Shown: positions 1 through 13,099 of the stretch, in pieces
How the letters are laid out: each line of letters begins with the position of its first letter
Position numbering within the stretch: the first letter of the stretch is position 1
Program-made: the position numbers and the translations under genes
Source of the DNA: Theocolax elegans
Lineage: Eukaryota; Arthropoda; Insecta; Hymenoptera; Cerocephalidae
NCBI GenBank assembly: GCA_026168455.1
Contig: CM047427.1
Coordinates: 88,780,832 to 88,844,831, forward strand
Direction of reading: 5' to 3'
DNA length: 64,000 nucleotides
Notes under the pieces: generated by a model
What the model was told of the DNA's origin: nothing
Databases searched by the model: none
The model's input: the letters and a program-made list of their open reading frames with translations, nothing else

Positions 1-100
1 AGTCTGCAGATACAGTGATATGTGTAAGTTGGAAGTAAAGGTAAGAGTTGTATCAGTTAAAAATCATTGGATGGAATAGAAAAGCAAGTTGTACAACTAA

Positions 101-777
101 CAAGGGAAGTACTTGACCTCTGGGAAACGGATCTTATCCTAACTTAGGTATGTGTTTTGTAATATAAAAATATTACAAGAAGAAAGCCAAGTTATTACTT
201 CCCAAAAGCCAATTTTTCGAAAGTTATTCAACATCTAACAATAATTTCAATAGAAATTACTTCCATTTTGATCACTTGTAGCTTAAAAACGAAAATTGAT
301 AGGAAGTAAACCAAAAACTAAAAGACAGTTGAGTTCAAGTAGATATATTTAAAAGAAAGAAGCTCAAATTGCTTACTTTGGAAGAAAGTTTAAAAAAAAT
401 AAGTAATTAAAGAAATTTTAACCAAAATTTAATATAAAAAATTTATTTTTTCTTTTAGCCTAAAATTCTTCAGTTTCTTATGTTCTTCATAGCTTTGCTC
501 CAAATTGAGCAATTTGAGCTTCTTTTTTTCAAGCCATATCTACTTGAACTCAACTTTCTTTTAGTTTATGGTTTGAGTTTGTATCAATACTCGTTTTTGA
601 GTCAGAAGCGATCAAAGTGGAAGTAATTTTAATTAAAATTACTGTTAGATGTCGAATAACTTTTGTAAAAGTGGCTATTGGCAAATAATAACTTGGCTTT
701 CTTCACATTTTTATATTGCAAAAGACATGCCAAGGTTAGGATAAAATCCGTTTGCCGGAGGTCAAATACTTCCCTTG
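101..777. repeat. Foldback (long inverted repeat) element, noncoding
   Basis: The arms at about 101-372 and 509-777 are imperfect reverse complements. The outer ends read CAAGGGAAGTACTTGACCTC on the left and its near-complement, ending TACTTCCCTTG, on the right. The inner arm ends, AAGCTCAAATTGC and GCAATTTGAGCTT, also match. The spacer is AT-rich and no protein is encoded. It looks like a MITE or foldback transposon. A possible 3-bp target duplication (TAA on both sides) is too short to trust. The pairing is visible directly; the assignment to a mobile element is inference. Confidence 0.75.
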
Positions 778-1004
778 TAAGTAGAAGACAGGTGACCCCT
801 TGCAAGAGGAGGAACAGGGTGGTCGTAGAACTAGTTTATATTGAAGCAACTTGGAAAGCGCAACGAGTTACGAGCGACAAGACAGGGGACAAATGATTGA
901 CAGACTGACAGTTGACACCGCTAATTGCGTTGGATGCGCAATTTACAAATGGCAAACGCGTATTAAGTAGTGTTGACTGTTCAGTTGCGCCGTGCGCGTC
1001 ACGT

Positions 1005-1042
1005 CCACAGAGCCACAGAGCCACAGAGCCACAGAGCCACAG
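1005..1042. repeat. 8-bp minisatellite (CACAGAGC)
   Basis: About 4.6 head-to-tail copies of an 8-bp unit, CACAGAGC, with almost no divergence. Confidence 0.85.
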
Positions 1043-1400
1043 GTCACAGACGCCGAGAGAACAAGAGCAAGCTGATGCGGTTCCTCCCGCATCCACATTG
1101 ACCACATTGCACCCGTCTTCCCGAATCGCAATAGGGGGAGGGAAAAGCCGAGAGGAGGATACTGGATAGGTTACGCGTAGTCGAGGATGCGAAGAGCGCC
1201 TTTTCGCCCCCAGTGACCCCAGTACCGGACACGGTTATAGTTGGTTCCTTTTCTACTTCCTTTCCTCCCTGTCCGTGCGCTTCGTCTTGGCCGTGGGGTG
1301 AGTTTGCTCCATTATTGTTATTATCGCAATATTTGCCTCGTTGGAGCGCGCTCCCTGCAAGGTCCACCTGAGAATCCTGAGATGTGCGCTCGCGAGTCGC

Positions 1401-1464
1401 GTGGGTGGGTGGGTGGGTGGGGGGGGAGAGGTGGGGAGGGGAAGAGAAGAGAGAGGGAGAGGGA
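1401..1464 (+). repeat. (GGGT)n tract followed by polypurine tract; G-quadruplex candidate
   Basis: Four consecutive GGGT units run into a G8 stretch, then about 40 nt of almost pure purine (GA/GGA). Runs of three or more guanines separated by single T residues fit the short-loop G-quadruplex consensus on the plus strand. The polypurine tail could also form a triplex. Confidence 0.7.
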
Positions 1465-1654
1465 GCACTCCTTTGGAGTAGGAGAGCGAGCAATTACGTT
1501 CGTCGAAACGAAACGTGATCAATAACCACGTGTTACCGCGCGCCTCGCGTGGAGGACACCAAAACAAACGTCCATTGCGCTGCGTACATCGTGCGCGATT
1601 GTTCGTTTTAAACGTAATCGAGAGTCGAGACAGTTAGTTTGTGGCGCGCGACTG

Positions 1655-1716
1655 CAACAGGGCCAACAGGGCCAACAGGGCCAACAGGGCCAACAGGGCC
1701 AGGAGGGCCAGGAGGG
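1655..1716. repeat. 9-bp minisatellite (CAACAGGGC)
   Basis: Five near-perfect copies of CAACAGGGC are followed by two copies of the variant CAGGAGGGC. The repeat creates long Trp/Pro/Cys-rich open frames on the minus strand that are artefacts. Confidence 0.85.
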
Positions 1717-1804
1717 TAGGCTAGTTTTCATCCACCCAGGTAGGCTATTTCACTGCTGGTTAATTAATAAGAATAGAATTCACAACAGTCCAACAGATGA
1801 TAGG

Positions 1805-1842
1805 TGGGGGTCGGGCTCGGGGTCGGGGTCGGGGTCGGGGTC
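1805..1842 (+). repeat. 6-bp GGGGTC array; G-quadruplex candidate
   Basis: Tandem GGGGTC units, one copy being GGGCTC, give five or more G-runs in 38 nt with 2-nt loops. This fits a G-quadruplex consensus on the plus strand. Confidence 0.75.
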
Positions 1843-2109
1843 GAATTAGTATTGCATATTGTAAGATAGACGGTCGAGAAACGGCATCAAAGACAAAGTG
1901 ACTATATATTATAGGTTTAGAGAGAGGCGAAATGGTTTAACTTAAAATACGAGAAATGGTAAAGGTTAAGGTTGTCTGGGTGGTGTCGATGATACACTGA
2001 TTACCTTGTACTTTGGGAGCGGAGAGCATGAGGATGTGTTGTCGCCGCCTAGTATTGAACATTCGAAATTGTGGGAAGAGAAAAAATCCGAGTTGTAAGT
2101 TGTACGAGG

Positions 2110-2152
2110 GTAGACGGTAGACGGTAGACGGTAGACGGTAGACGGTAGACGG
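2110..2152. repeat. 7-bp minisatellite (GTAGACG)
   Basis: Six perfect copies of GTAGACG. Confidence 0.9.
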
Positions 2153-3001
2153 GTAACTGGTATATACTTAAGTGCACAGTGCACCGTTTGACCGTTCCCC
2201 CCAAACTAACCAAAAGTCCGCGTAGCCGGACCGATAGATTCGAGACTCGAGAGTCCGGAGCACACGCACACGCACACGTTTGCTACGATTGCTACTACTA
2301 GACAGACCTAGGCTCTGATTATTCTGAACTTTCAGAATAACGGGCATGAATTCGAATGGTAATTGGGAAGGTGAGAGTGTAAGCGGTTATGGCGAGTCAC
2401 CCCGCACCTGATCGCGTACTCTCGTCCTTTCTTTTGCCGACTACAAAGTACAAATTCTATCTAACTAATTTTACGTATATCTATAACTGTCCGTATTTTA
2501 ATGACGCAATAAATGTCAAAATTACAATTTACGTAAGGTTGGTGTAAGCACTAGATAATACAAAAATTTATATAACTCTTACGCAAGACATCATTTTATT
2601 GTTTATTGGTTTAAACACTACTTATATACTTACTTGTACGTTACTTAGACGGCAATAAAGACAGCAATAGAGACAGCAATACAGATGATATCATAGTTTT
2701 TATAAACCATCATGTTCATGTATAACCGCAACATTATCGATTTTTCGTTTTATCGAATACTTGTATTGTATTATATGTATTTCCCCGTTAATAGATTAAT
2801 TATACAAAAGAGAATATTGAAAATACTTGGTGTGGCAACAAAATAATGGAAGGTAATATTATATACTCGACAATTGTTTGAAAATTGTAAAATATATCAA
2901 AGTGCTTTGGTGTTACCGAATAACCGAAAAAGAAGCTTAGACCGTACTTAAGTATACCTATATGCGCTTATTAGTTACGATTTCATCCGCGGTACACTTA
3001 A

Positions 3002-3073
3002 GCCGTTCAGTCGCTCAGCCGTCCAGCCGTTCAGCCGTTCAGCCGTTCAGCCGTTCAGCCGTTCAGCCGTTCA
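3002..3073. repeat. 8-bp minisatellite (CAGCCGTT)
   Basis: Eight to nine copies of CAGCCGTT. The left-most units are diverged and the right-most are perfect, as expected for an array that grows at one end. Confidence 0.85.
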
Positions 3074-3486
3074 AGTTGACAAATTGAGAATCGCGCGGTA
3101 TAAGTAGACGTCGTCGTCCTCGGGTTCGCGCCTTCGCGGTGAAGGTGGATAAGTCAAAATCACAACATCTATACGACTATACCGAATCGTAATTTCTCGC
3201 TCGGTAGTCGACAGTCGGTCCTGTCCATTTGTCCATTTGTACTATTATGCGTGCACCGTGGAAAGGTGCATATACTTAAGCTATTAGGTTACCTTGAAAC
3301 TACGAATTGTTGTTGGTAACCTAATTTGTAAAATATCGTGAATAACTGTGTTTTTCCTTGCCTTAAGGATAAATAATCTCCTAGGCATTAATGAATACTC
3401 TTTCAATCAATCTCTCTCAAGTCTCATGTTCTCCCTCTGTTCGCGTGCGTAATACTTAACATTTAAAAGTTAATAAATAATGGATA

Positions 3487-3541
3487 TATACCGATGTACC
3501 GATATACCGATATACCGATATACCGATATACCGATACACCG
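3487..3541. repeat. 8-bp minisatellite (GATATACC)
   Basis: About six copies of GATATACC, with single-base variants at both edges. Confidence 0.85.
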
Positions 3542-4218
3542 GTGCCGCGTCCACAGTGTGCAGTCTATCGTGACATTCGTGATTCGTTGATTCGTGAAAT
3601 CGTGACTCATCGACTCCCACTCCACGGAAACTCGGATGATCGATAAAGCAAATGCTTATTTTTCGAATCGTATCGATCCTTAAAATTTCTCGAATAAAAC
3701 ATTAAAATGACAGAGAGACAGAGTCGCAGAAATAGTGTTGACTACGCGAGGCCGCGAGGCCGCGAGGCTGCGAGGGCACAGCGCACAGCATCTCCTGCGT
3801 CTCGACTCTCGAATGTACTCGAGAGATTTACCTGCAGTTTCACTTCAGACGAAACCTACAATACCTTCCCGCTCCTACTTACTCGTTAGTCGTTACCCGT
3901 CGTTACCATTTACGATATACGCGCTCGATAAATACCGGATCAATTTAAGGAAAAACAAAACTCACCCGACTCGACCCCACTCCTCTTATGTAAAATTATC
4001 GACTATTTTCTCGGTAGAATTATACACTCCCGATCATTGTTATATCCAGTGGTGAACATTTATTTCCGTTGTTTCAAACTCTCTGGAAAATCTTTTGGTA
4101 ATCAACGAAGCTTTATTCTCTAATTCGGGTGGCGTATATCTAGTGCGCGCAAAGAAAATAATTTTCACCTATGTGTACGTAAACTTGAAAAGTACTGCAT
4201 ATACTTGTATATATATCG

Positions 4219-4239
4219 AGAGAGAGAGAGAGAGAGAGC
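4219..4239. repeat. (GA)n microsatellite
   Basis: About ten GA dinucleotides, 180 bp upstream of the acceptor for the Kelch gene's 5'UTR exon. Confidence 0.85.
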
Positions 4240-4465
4240 AACCCATGTTAATGCATATTTTTGGGGCCGACACAACAAATATTGAGGAATCGCCATCTGT
4301 CGTTGTGTCGTTGACGTTGACGATTGATTATTACGCGGTTGCTATTACTATTATTAATGTGATATCTAAATTAGGGAAATTTGTATGTTTGCAGGATAGA
4401 AGACATTGATATTTGCCTCTGAAACTGTCGGATATTCCAAGAAGAAGAATTGTAAATACATCAGG

Positions 4466-7400
4466 ATGGTATCTTCCATATCAACGAACGGGGACGCCGA
4501 GGGCCTAAAAAGTTCCACCCTTGAGCTCCAGGACGAACATCACGCTTGTTTGATTCTCTCCTCCCTCAACATGATGAGGAAGAATAAGCACTTCTGCGAC
4601 GTGATATTACACGTAAGCCTTCGACCTCTCGTCATCATGGTTGCACCATGGACCATAGGTTGCACCTATCTTACGTACTTTTACCCAACTTCACCGAATC
4701 GAACCATCAACCCTTTAAACGTTCGATCAAATTTTATTTTAAATAGTACAAACTACGTCGATAATAGTTATATTTACATGCCCGGTTTCTTTTTCAAAGA
4801 AATATACCTAAGTACATCTTATTAGTTAAAAATACGTTTAATAAATTTATATGCGTTCGTTTAAACTAATATTAAAATAAATCGTTTTTTATATTTTATA
4901 ACCTATCTTTAAAATACTTATTCTAAACGTTCCAATGTATAGTGCTAAAAAATTAATATGTATTTTTTGTACGTTGTGAACCACACCAAACTCCAAACTT
5001 GCCTACAATAATGTATACAATCTATGTAATAAATACTTTTTTTTCGTTTGATTTATTATTATCAATATTATTAATATCGGATATTATACCATTAATTATC
5101 GGATTAATACAATATAATACGCAGAAACAACGATAACAAATATATATTTTTCTAATTTTTATTTTAACAACGTTTTAAATACTTTATAAAATATAAAAAA
5201 TAGTTTAAAAACCGTGTTACACGTATATATAAGTACAAACGAGTTAGCTAAATATAAGGCTAGCCGCGCATACCATACTTGCGTCGGGAGCGCGAGCGCG
5301 CCCCTTGATACGTGTAAATATCTTTTAAAAAAAGGTCTAAACGATTTATAAATTAATAAAATTTATACTTATTTTCTGAAAATGTTGTCAAAAAGCGTTT
5401 TCAAATAAATTTTATTCCAACATTCAGAGGTTTCATTACCAGTGTAGTTCACTGTGTAGTACTTACATCTTTCCCTCACTCGGGTATGCCACTCAAGTAT
5501 AGAAACTGCGAGGAATTTGATTATTTTCAGGCTGGGAATGCAGAGGTGCACGGACACAGGGCGGTTCTAGCCGCGGCGTCTCCCTATCTGTTCGAGTTGT
5601 TCAGTACCGAGAACCAAGGCAACAAAGACCAAGTCGTCACGTACAAATTGACCGACAACATTGAGAAAAAGGCACTGCAAAAGCTAGTCGACTATGCTTA
5701 TACTTCGAGGTACATATTATTTTATTTATTTTATTATTTATTACACTCCATCGTCTTTTTGCTATTTTCACTCTATGTTGTTATATACTTTATTCCTGAT
5801 TACGAATACCCAGTACCTCTTCACCTTATTCACCACTATATATACCAAATGTTGGGTCAACTTTCATTAACAAACCAAGAGGTATTATTACAATACCTAC
5901 ACTGGAATAAATAAATTCATTTACAATTTTTCGATGCTTCTATACACGTTACCTATTTTTAATAAATAAACTAACTAAACGATCTAAAGTTGAATATATA
6001 TCGTACACCTTAGCCTTAGGTACTCCTCAACACCGCAAAGCTTCAGCTATTATAAATAAATATATTTGTCTTGAAACACTTCGAACGAACCATTAATAAT
6101 GACCCTAGCTTCATTGATCTAATGATTCTAATGATCAATTTTAGATAACTCGAAATTTCAAAAATAATATCATTTCAATCCTCTCAAGAAATATTGTACT
6201 CATTTTATTAATACGTAACGTACGTAATACGTATTAATAACGAATCTTGGCCGAGGTCTAACTTTCGACAGTTTCCAAGTGTTCCAAGACTGCCATTGGG
6301 AATTAAAATAATAATATTGACTATGTTATCGAGTAACGAATTAATAGTTAAAATAATATTGTATTTTAGGTTGGAAATAATGCCCGTCGAGGTAAAGTCG
6401 ATCTACTTGGCGGCCTCGTACCTAAAGATGGAGCGAATTGCAGCGCAATGCACGACTCACCTTTTGGAGTCGCTTACGCCCGAGTCTTGCCTTGACATTC
6501 GTGCCCTGCCCGGAATCACGCAGAACGAGCATTTCGTTAAACAAGTCGATTCTTACATTAGGCATAACGTAAGTAACCGTCGACACGGTCACGATACGAA
6601 ATTACGATCTGCCACGCGATATCGCATATCGAATACCGTGTATTAAATGATTTTCGAGTTGACTCGCGGGACCTGACCCCTCTTTCGAATCTCGAGTAAT
6701 TCTCCTCGAGTTTTATCACTCCGCTAACTCGAACTTGTAACTTCGTTTTTCATTTTACATTTTTGACTCGCGTTCACGATTACGGGTCGATTAATAGTCG
6801 TTTATGCGCTTTTCAATTCCAATGCCAAAACATATCAAATTTATTTATTATTTAAATTGCGCATTTTCCAAATTTCACGAATCCCACTATTTCATTTCGT
6901 GGAAGTTATTCACTTTTTAGTTACCATTTACTAGTAACCACTATTAGGAAGAAAAATAATATCTTTCTTTTTACTTACACAATAAACCATTTTAAATACA
7001 ATTAAATAATAAACGAATGAGCACGTTTTCCGAGTGTACGGACAAGTACTAATGCCCGAGAGAATTATAAGAATGAATAATAATTATTACCCGAATGAAA
7101 CAATCAAATGAAAATCGAATTATATAAACGACGAGGTAAATTAATAAGAAATTAATACGCGCAAGATGAAAACGATTCGTTCGCTCGTTGACCCGTTTGA
7201 GGATTCCTTGGGAGACGCTTGACTAGTATGTCCCCACGACAGTTCGAAGCCGTTTGTAGCAGCCCGGCTCTATCCTTCCTTCCAAGCGTAAAAATCGAGG
7301 TCCTGTACCAAACCAGCCAGGAGATGAGTCTAGTCAACGGCTCGAGTCTGTGTTGCCTCGTACTCGATTGGATCAAACGGTTCCTCGCTGATCAAGACAA

Positions 7401-8539
7401 CGAGAGCGTCGATCAGCTTTTGGAAAAAACGTACCTCCTCTATCTCGCTCTGGACAACAGCCTCCAGGACTGCACTGATCTACCTTCGGGTGACGTAAGC
7501 GATACCGATATTGTTCAGGATTACAAAAAAATGTCTCTCAAAACGCAAGCTCAATGTAAGAATAGAAGGAAGGGAGTTTTGCAACCAGCCAAACCTAGGG
7601 TTCTTATTTACAACCGGAATATCGAAGATTGCTTGGAAGAACAACTCGAACCCGACTGGAATATGATTGGCGTAGACAAGGTTGGAGGTAACCTACTCAT
7701 AACTTACTATTACATTTTCGATATTGTTTTGTTAAATTATCGTACCAATTACAAGCGTACGGTCGTTTATGCGTTTTGAAAACAGGCGCCGTACATGAAC
7801 TTGTAACGCAATTATAACTATCGTTTCTCCCTCGTTAACATTGAAAATTAACATCTATAATTACAACTATGCGAATGATATACTCATTATATAGCCTTTA
7901 ACGAACAGCCGATTGAAAAATTCAAATGAACAGAAGATAGATAATTCTCAACTGAAATTACTGATTTTCTTTTCACCGTATAGAACACACGTTCCTAGCC
8001 ATAGTGACGTTGAATGGCCGGCTAGCGAAGCTCTCGGTGTTGCTGCGACTGAACGCACCTTCTTCACCTGCCGCCCACGAAAACGGGAACCGTATACCAG
8101 ACGATCAGCGTAGCTCGAGTAGTGAACCCGATCTCTACTGTGCTTTGCCTACGATGAAAGCAGGCAAGTGCTCGATGGGTTGCGCCGAACTGAATGGCAC
8201 TCTTCTCGTTTGCGGAGGCTATGATCGCGTCGAATGTCTAAAAAACGTCGATAAATACGTACCCGAGACGAATACCTGGGAGGTATTGGCGGCGATGAGA
8301 GAAGCTAGGGGTAGATTTGGTATAGCCGTTGTAGATGGTAAAGTTTATGCCATTGGAGGCTCCAACGGCTCTACGGAATTGGCCACCGTCGAGGTTCTCG
8401 ATCCGGAGACTGGTAAATGGAAGGCTATTGCAAGCTTACCGTTAGCTAGGTCCAATTCCGGTGTTTGTGCTCTTGGTGACAAGATTTACTGTATCGGTGG
8501 ATGGAACGGACAGGTTAGTTTTTCTTTTCGTTTCGTTCA

Positions 8540-8582
<43 letters not shown>

Positions 8583-9805
8583 TCGGATCATATGTTTCTA
8601 CTTTTTATAATGTCATAAACTACTTGTTTCATGCGTATAATATTAAAAAATTCTTATGTTCAAAATTTCACGATGACGGTCACTATTTTTGAAAGAATTA
8701 ATTAGATATTACTTAATTTAGCACATTAGTATTCTATAAAATCTAAAAGCGTATCAGCAGGCACAATATTAATTTATAAATTTAAATCTACGCTTTAACG
8801 AAAAAAGCTACTTAATTTATTGCTTTATGCCAATTTGGTAAAGAACGTTTGATGTATCCACCGCAAAGAATTACGATCCAAATGCAGGAAATGAACTTTG
8901 GATAGTTATCTGTGTAATTATTGTACTAGAAAAATTGCATAAACAAAATAATTAAAATGATAAATGTATTATTATTTAACAGGCCGGCATAAAACAATGC
9001 GACATTTTCGACCCGAAAACAGGCGCGTGGACGAGTATCGAATCTCTACGCATTGGACGCTATCAAGCTGGGGTCTGTGCCTATGATAACAAGGTTTATG
9101 CAGTTGGAGGCTGTGACTCCTGGAACTGTCTTAACTCGATTGAAATTTACGACCCAGCAACAAACACTTGGAGCATGGGACCGCCTTTGATCACAGCCCG
9201 ACGTGGTTCTGGTCTTGCGGTATTTCAAGGTCGGCTTTACGCGATTGGGGGATCCACTGGATCGAGTAGTCTCACCAGTACAGAGGTCTACGATCCTGCC
9301 GAGCAGGTTTGGGTACCTGGTCCAAATATGTCAACGCCGCGCGCCAACGTTGCCGTTGCTGTGGTTGGAGACAGGTTAGCCCATCTGTTCTTAAGATAGT
9401 CAACACAACCACACATTTCTTAAAACGTTAACATTTTTGCATTTAATTAACCCGAAATATTACATTGTATAATTTATAAGAATTCAACAATTTCTCGATA
9501 AAAAATACTTCTTTTAATACGTTCGCCGTAATTACTGTAAAAAATAATAATTAAAGCATTTATTTTGTTTTAGACTATACGCAGTTGGAGGTTTTTCCGG
9601 TAAAAACTTTTTAAATTCCATTGAGTATTTGGACATACACACTAATGAATGGACGACTTTCATTCCGAAAACGGACGGCATCAAAACGCCACCAAATCCC
9701 GAGTATAACTATTCGGACTCGAGTGCCAATGGCAGTGAGAAAGACTTGCCACAATCGACAAGTAGCAGTCGGCAACTAAGCAAGACCAATTCTGAAGTCG
9801 AGTGA
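4466..9805 (+). CDS. IVNS1ABP: BTB-BACK-Kelch protein, IVNS1ABP-like (seven coding exons)
   Basis: Exons: 4466-4612, 5531-5709, 6370-6568, 7243-7687, 7984-8513, 8983-9374 and 9574-9805. All are GT-AG with continuous phase and give about 707 residues. The N-terminus is a BTB domain (KHFCDVILH, then VHGHRAVLAAASPYLFELF). A BACK-like middle follows (SIYLAASYLKMERIAAQC), then a C-terminal propeller of six Kelch repeats with GG doublets and spaced Tyr/Trp (CGGYDRVECL, IGGSNGS, IGGWNGQ, VGGCDSWNC, IGGSTGSS, VGGFSGKNF). The order and local motifs match the NS1A-binding-protein homologue family. Those host proteins act as Cullin-3 adaptors and actin-associated factors. The start is the first ATG after the acceptor at 4394; no other ATG in that exon is in frame. 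The tail after the propeller is Ser-rich. The seventh exon encodes the last blade strand that closes the propeller. The ortholog name rests on motif memory, not a search. Confidence 0.88.
8540..8582. repeat. (ATT)n microsatellite in a Kelch-gene intron
   Basis: Fourteen or so ATT triplets just after the donor site at 8514. Confidence 0.9.
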
Positions 9806-12800
9806 AATGTCCTTTTCTTCATTATTATCTTCTTATTTCTATTTGGCGCGAGGGCGTTACTATCGATTATTTAAGCACTGAAAGAGACAAGTACAATTTC
9901 AACATGTAGATGGTGAACGAGATCCTGCACGAAATACGCGATATTAAAAACATTGGTTGTCTTTCTCCGAGCAACTATTTTCTTCAATTTTCGTGGTCCT
10001 TGATACTTATGCCGCATATTTATATTGTACTTAACAATTGAACTATTTAAATAACAATAATGGGAATGGGTATGACACATTTATGACTGTTCCGAATATA
10101 ATTATTCTATTAAAAATTCGGCAATGTCGTTCAAAGTAACTTTTTATTATTTGTGCTCTAACTGAGTTTATATTTGCTACATATAGTGTCATTTATACAA
10201 ATTTTCAGATTTTATATACTTATTTAATCTTAATTTATTATCTACTGAGTATTTATACTTTAATTCAGGGTACCAGTTTCTCTAAATTAAACAATTTTTA
10301 CCAAGTATTTTATATTTTTTGAGTGCTCAATTACAATAACTTTATTATTTTTAAAAATATAATTAAAGTATTATTTGATCGAATCTTATGAAAATAAATA
10401 TTGTTTTGCGTAACATTGCTTGTTTTTTATAGGGTATTATTATGCATAACATTGCCGAGTAAATGAAATCTCACGTTTCCCTCGTGAACTTAAAAAACTG
10501 AATTAAAAGTCAAGTGTTTTCCAGTCAGTGTTGGGCAATCCTTCTCTTACAATAGTTGAGTTGCTTGGTTCGGTGGACGGAAAATTAATAAACGTTTTCA
10601 ATATATTTGTTTACGCTATTATCAAAACTAATTACTAAAGTTTAAGTAGTGGTAAGCGATGTAAATAATTACAGTAATAAATGTAATTATGATAAACCTG
10701 AAACTTCAATGGAACTCGAGGAATATTATGAGCACTGTATTAAAGTATGCTATCCTAACAGCAAGTATATTACGCGCGTTTTTGGATATGGAACATTTTT
10801 TGCGACACTTACAAAAGAAACAATTTGTCATATCAAATTGGAAATGGCTTAACATCGTATAGTTTTCATTATGTCCCTCCACCAAAGAAAGTAACTGCAA
10901 CCCCAATTATCAATGTAATTTAGGATTATTTGCTTCTCGGAGTTTACCGTATTTTCGATCATTTTCGTTCAACGTTATCATTATTCCTACGTCACAAATG
11001 CAATTACCATGTTGGTATTATAAGTTACAATAATTGCCAACATTGCTTATACGGATAAAAAAACTTTTTAACAAATTGACGTAGTATCAAAGATGACATT
11101 TTATTGTAAGAGTTACCTAACTCGTATCGTTAATTTTTTTCATTAATTTTTTTCGTTGTAGTGTAATATTTAGTTTAAAAAATAATTGTTGCTTTTTATA
11201 TGACATTTGTTCATCATTCAATCTGTCAAATGGGACTCATATGTAAACATTGTTTGCATTTTTGATGCTCTCATTTTAAAGAAAAGTGATTCACAATTAA
11301 CAAATAATTTTTCAAATAAAGTAACTTGGTCAAAGGCACTAGGATTTTTAACTTTTTTCAGAATTAAACTGCTTTAAAAAATATAAGTCTGGAATTTTTT
11401 TAATTTATCTAACACTTATCTTGCTGATTAAAATTAAATTAATATGTAACATAATATGTATTCATATAAATAATGTTAAATCGCAATTCTTCAATGGTAT
11501 ATGAATTGTTTCATATATTGTTAAACTCATCACTACAGCAACAACACTGTGCAATCTTCAATTCCATCAGACCTTGTTTGAATACTCTAAATCTGCAAAG
11601 CCTAACAAGTTTAGGTAGCTACAATGGCGTGAACCATTATTAGACTTGTAGGTAACTGAAGTTTTAAAATGTTTAAATTCGTGCATTTTTCTTCCTTTAA
11701 GCAGCGGTACACTGCCAAAAACCAAAAGTGCATTTGTTCCTATAAAAAATACTGTAATACAGTTTCTCAAAAGTGACGCTTTATAATTATGCACTAAACT
11801 CCGGGTCCAACTGACAACGTGTCAGTCATCAGAGACAAAAATGCAATTATATAAATTCTTTTTTTAATACTAAATGTGTTTTATGCAATTATGACGATCC
11901 ATTGATCGATTATACATAATTTTTTAAAGACCAAATAAAAATGCAGAAAGTATCAAGGGCGCTCGATATTATCTATGATAGAAAAAATAATATCAGTCAG
12001 GATATTATCTTCGCATTAAATATAACATATTGATTGATTTATTTAATCTTTTATGAGTAAATAAAATTTCTGAAAGTATTGTACTTATAATTTTATCATG
12101 GATATGTGATTAAAATTAAATATTTTTTGTTATAAAAGATAAAATATATGAAAACATAATTTTCTATAATTTTACATATTGTATTTTTGTGCGAGTAGCT
12201 TGTCTTTTTGACAATTACTTAATTAAAATCGCGGATTCCAAAACAATTGTAGAATATACGAAAGTGAAATTATTGATTAAATAAAAAGAAATTGACTATT
12301 GTAAAATACACACATAAACAATTGTAAGGCAGCGACATTTTCACTAGTAAGATTTAGAACATGTACAGTATGGTGTGAATGTGAATCTGTTTTGTAAACC
12401 TAATCTGATTATAAAAAGAATATCAGCGAGTCATGCATAGTAAAAATATAACTGTTAAAATATATTAATTAAAACTAAAGTTTTTTTTACCCGACTAATT
12501 CCTACAATATATATATATATATATATAAGCATATACAAATTAAATGTAAAATAAGATAATTGTATAATTAAAATTTTTTATATGAAGATATTAAAGCAAA
12601 TTGTTTTGTCCAGGTAAAAGTTTAAAACATCTGCAAAAAAGGTCTCTTCACTTTGTTTAGTGACTTATAAGTTAAAGCTAAATGAATTATTGTCATTTTT
12701 AATAATTAAATAAACAGTCAATCAAAATTAATTTTAACACAATTTTTTTTTTAATTTTAGTCTCCATTGAATTAAAAGTTTTTATTTATGCACTGTCAAC

Positions 12801-13099
12801 TAGAATAATCATAATAAATTTCTAAAATGTATGAAATAATTTTGAAATATTTTATTCACATTAATATTGATAAATGTTTATTACAGAATAACAAACTATG
12901 TATATTAAAAATGTTCTTTATACATTATGGCTATGCCCATTTATAACTTGACACTGTTAATATAAAAAGAAAAGTTACCAAAAATATATCAATTAAAAGT
13001 TATTCATTTGTTCGCAAAAAAGGTATTCCAAACCTTAACAATAATTAAATAATAAAATTTGTATTTTTTTTATTATATAGATAATTTGTAATAACACTT
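9806..13099. other. AT-rich intergenic region; nothing recognised
   Basis: It contains the presumed 3'UTR of the Kelch gene and the downstream side of the ferritin heavy-chain gene. Short open frames, such as a 67-codon one at 10649-10852 and a 75-codon one on the minus strand at 11567-11794, have no recognisable domain and biased AT-rich composition. A (TA)n tract lies near 12509-12529. A sequence CAGTGTTGGGCAA near 10526 resembles terminal repeats of some DNA transposons, but I found no partner copy. Confidence 0.5.

Larger units (their letters stand above)
778..4394. other. GC-rich upstream region with minisatellites; no gene recognised
   Basis: This stretch is much richer in GC and CpG than the rest of the window and holds at least seven short tandem arrays, listed separately. 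Several open frames cross it, but they are low-complexity (Ser/Pro/Arg or Cys/Trp repeats produced by the tandem arrays) and I do not believe they are genes. It probably contains the promoter and one or more noncoding first exons of the Kelch gene downstream, whose 5'UTR exon begins after an acceptor at 4391-4394. I could not identify the matching upstream donor. Confidence 0.5.

Noticed and set aside
1044..1731. Open frames of 70-149 codons on both strands
   Set aside because: They are Ser/Pro/Cys/Trp-rich, overlap each other, and follow directly from the tandem repeats and GA tract; no domain or splice context.
3002..3073. CRISPR array
   Set aside because: The repeats are contiguous 8-mers without spacers in eukaryotic DNA; it is a minisatellite.
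10649..10852. 67-codon frame with a folded-looking composition
   Set aside because: No homology recognised, no splice or poly(A) context, and surrounded by AT-rich noncoding DNA.
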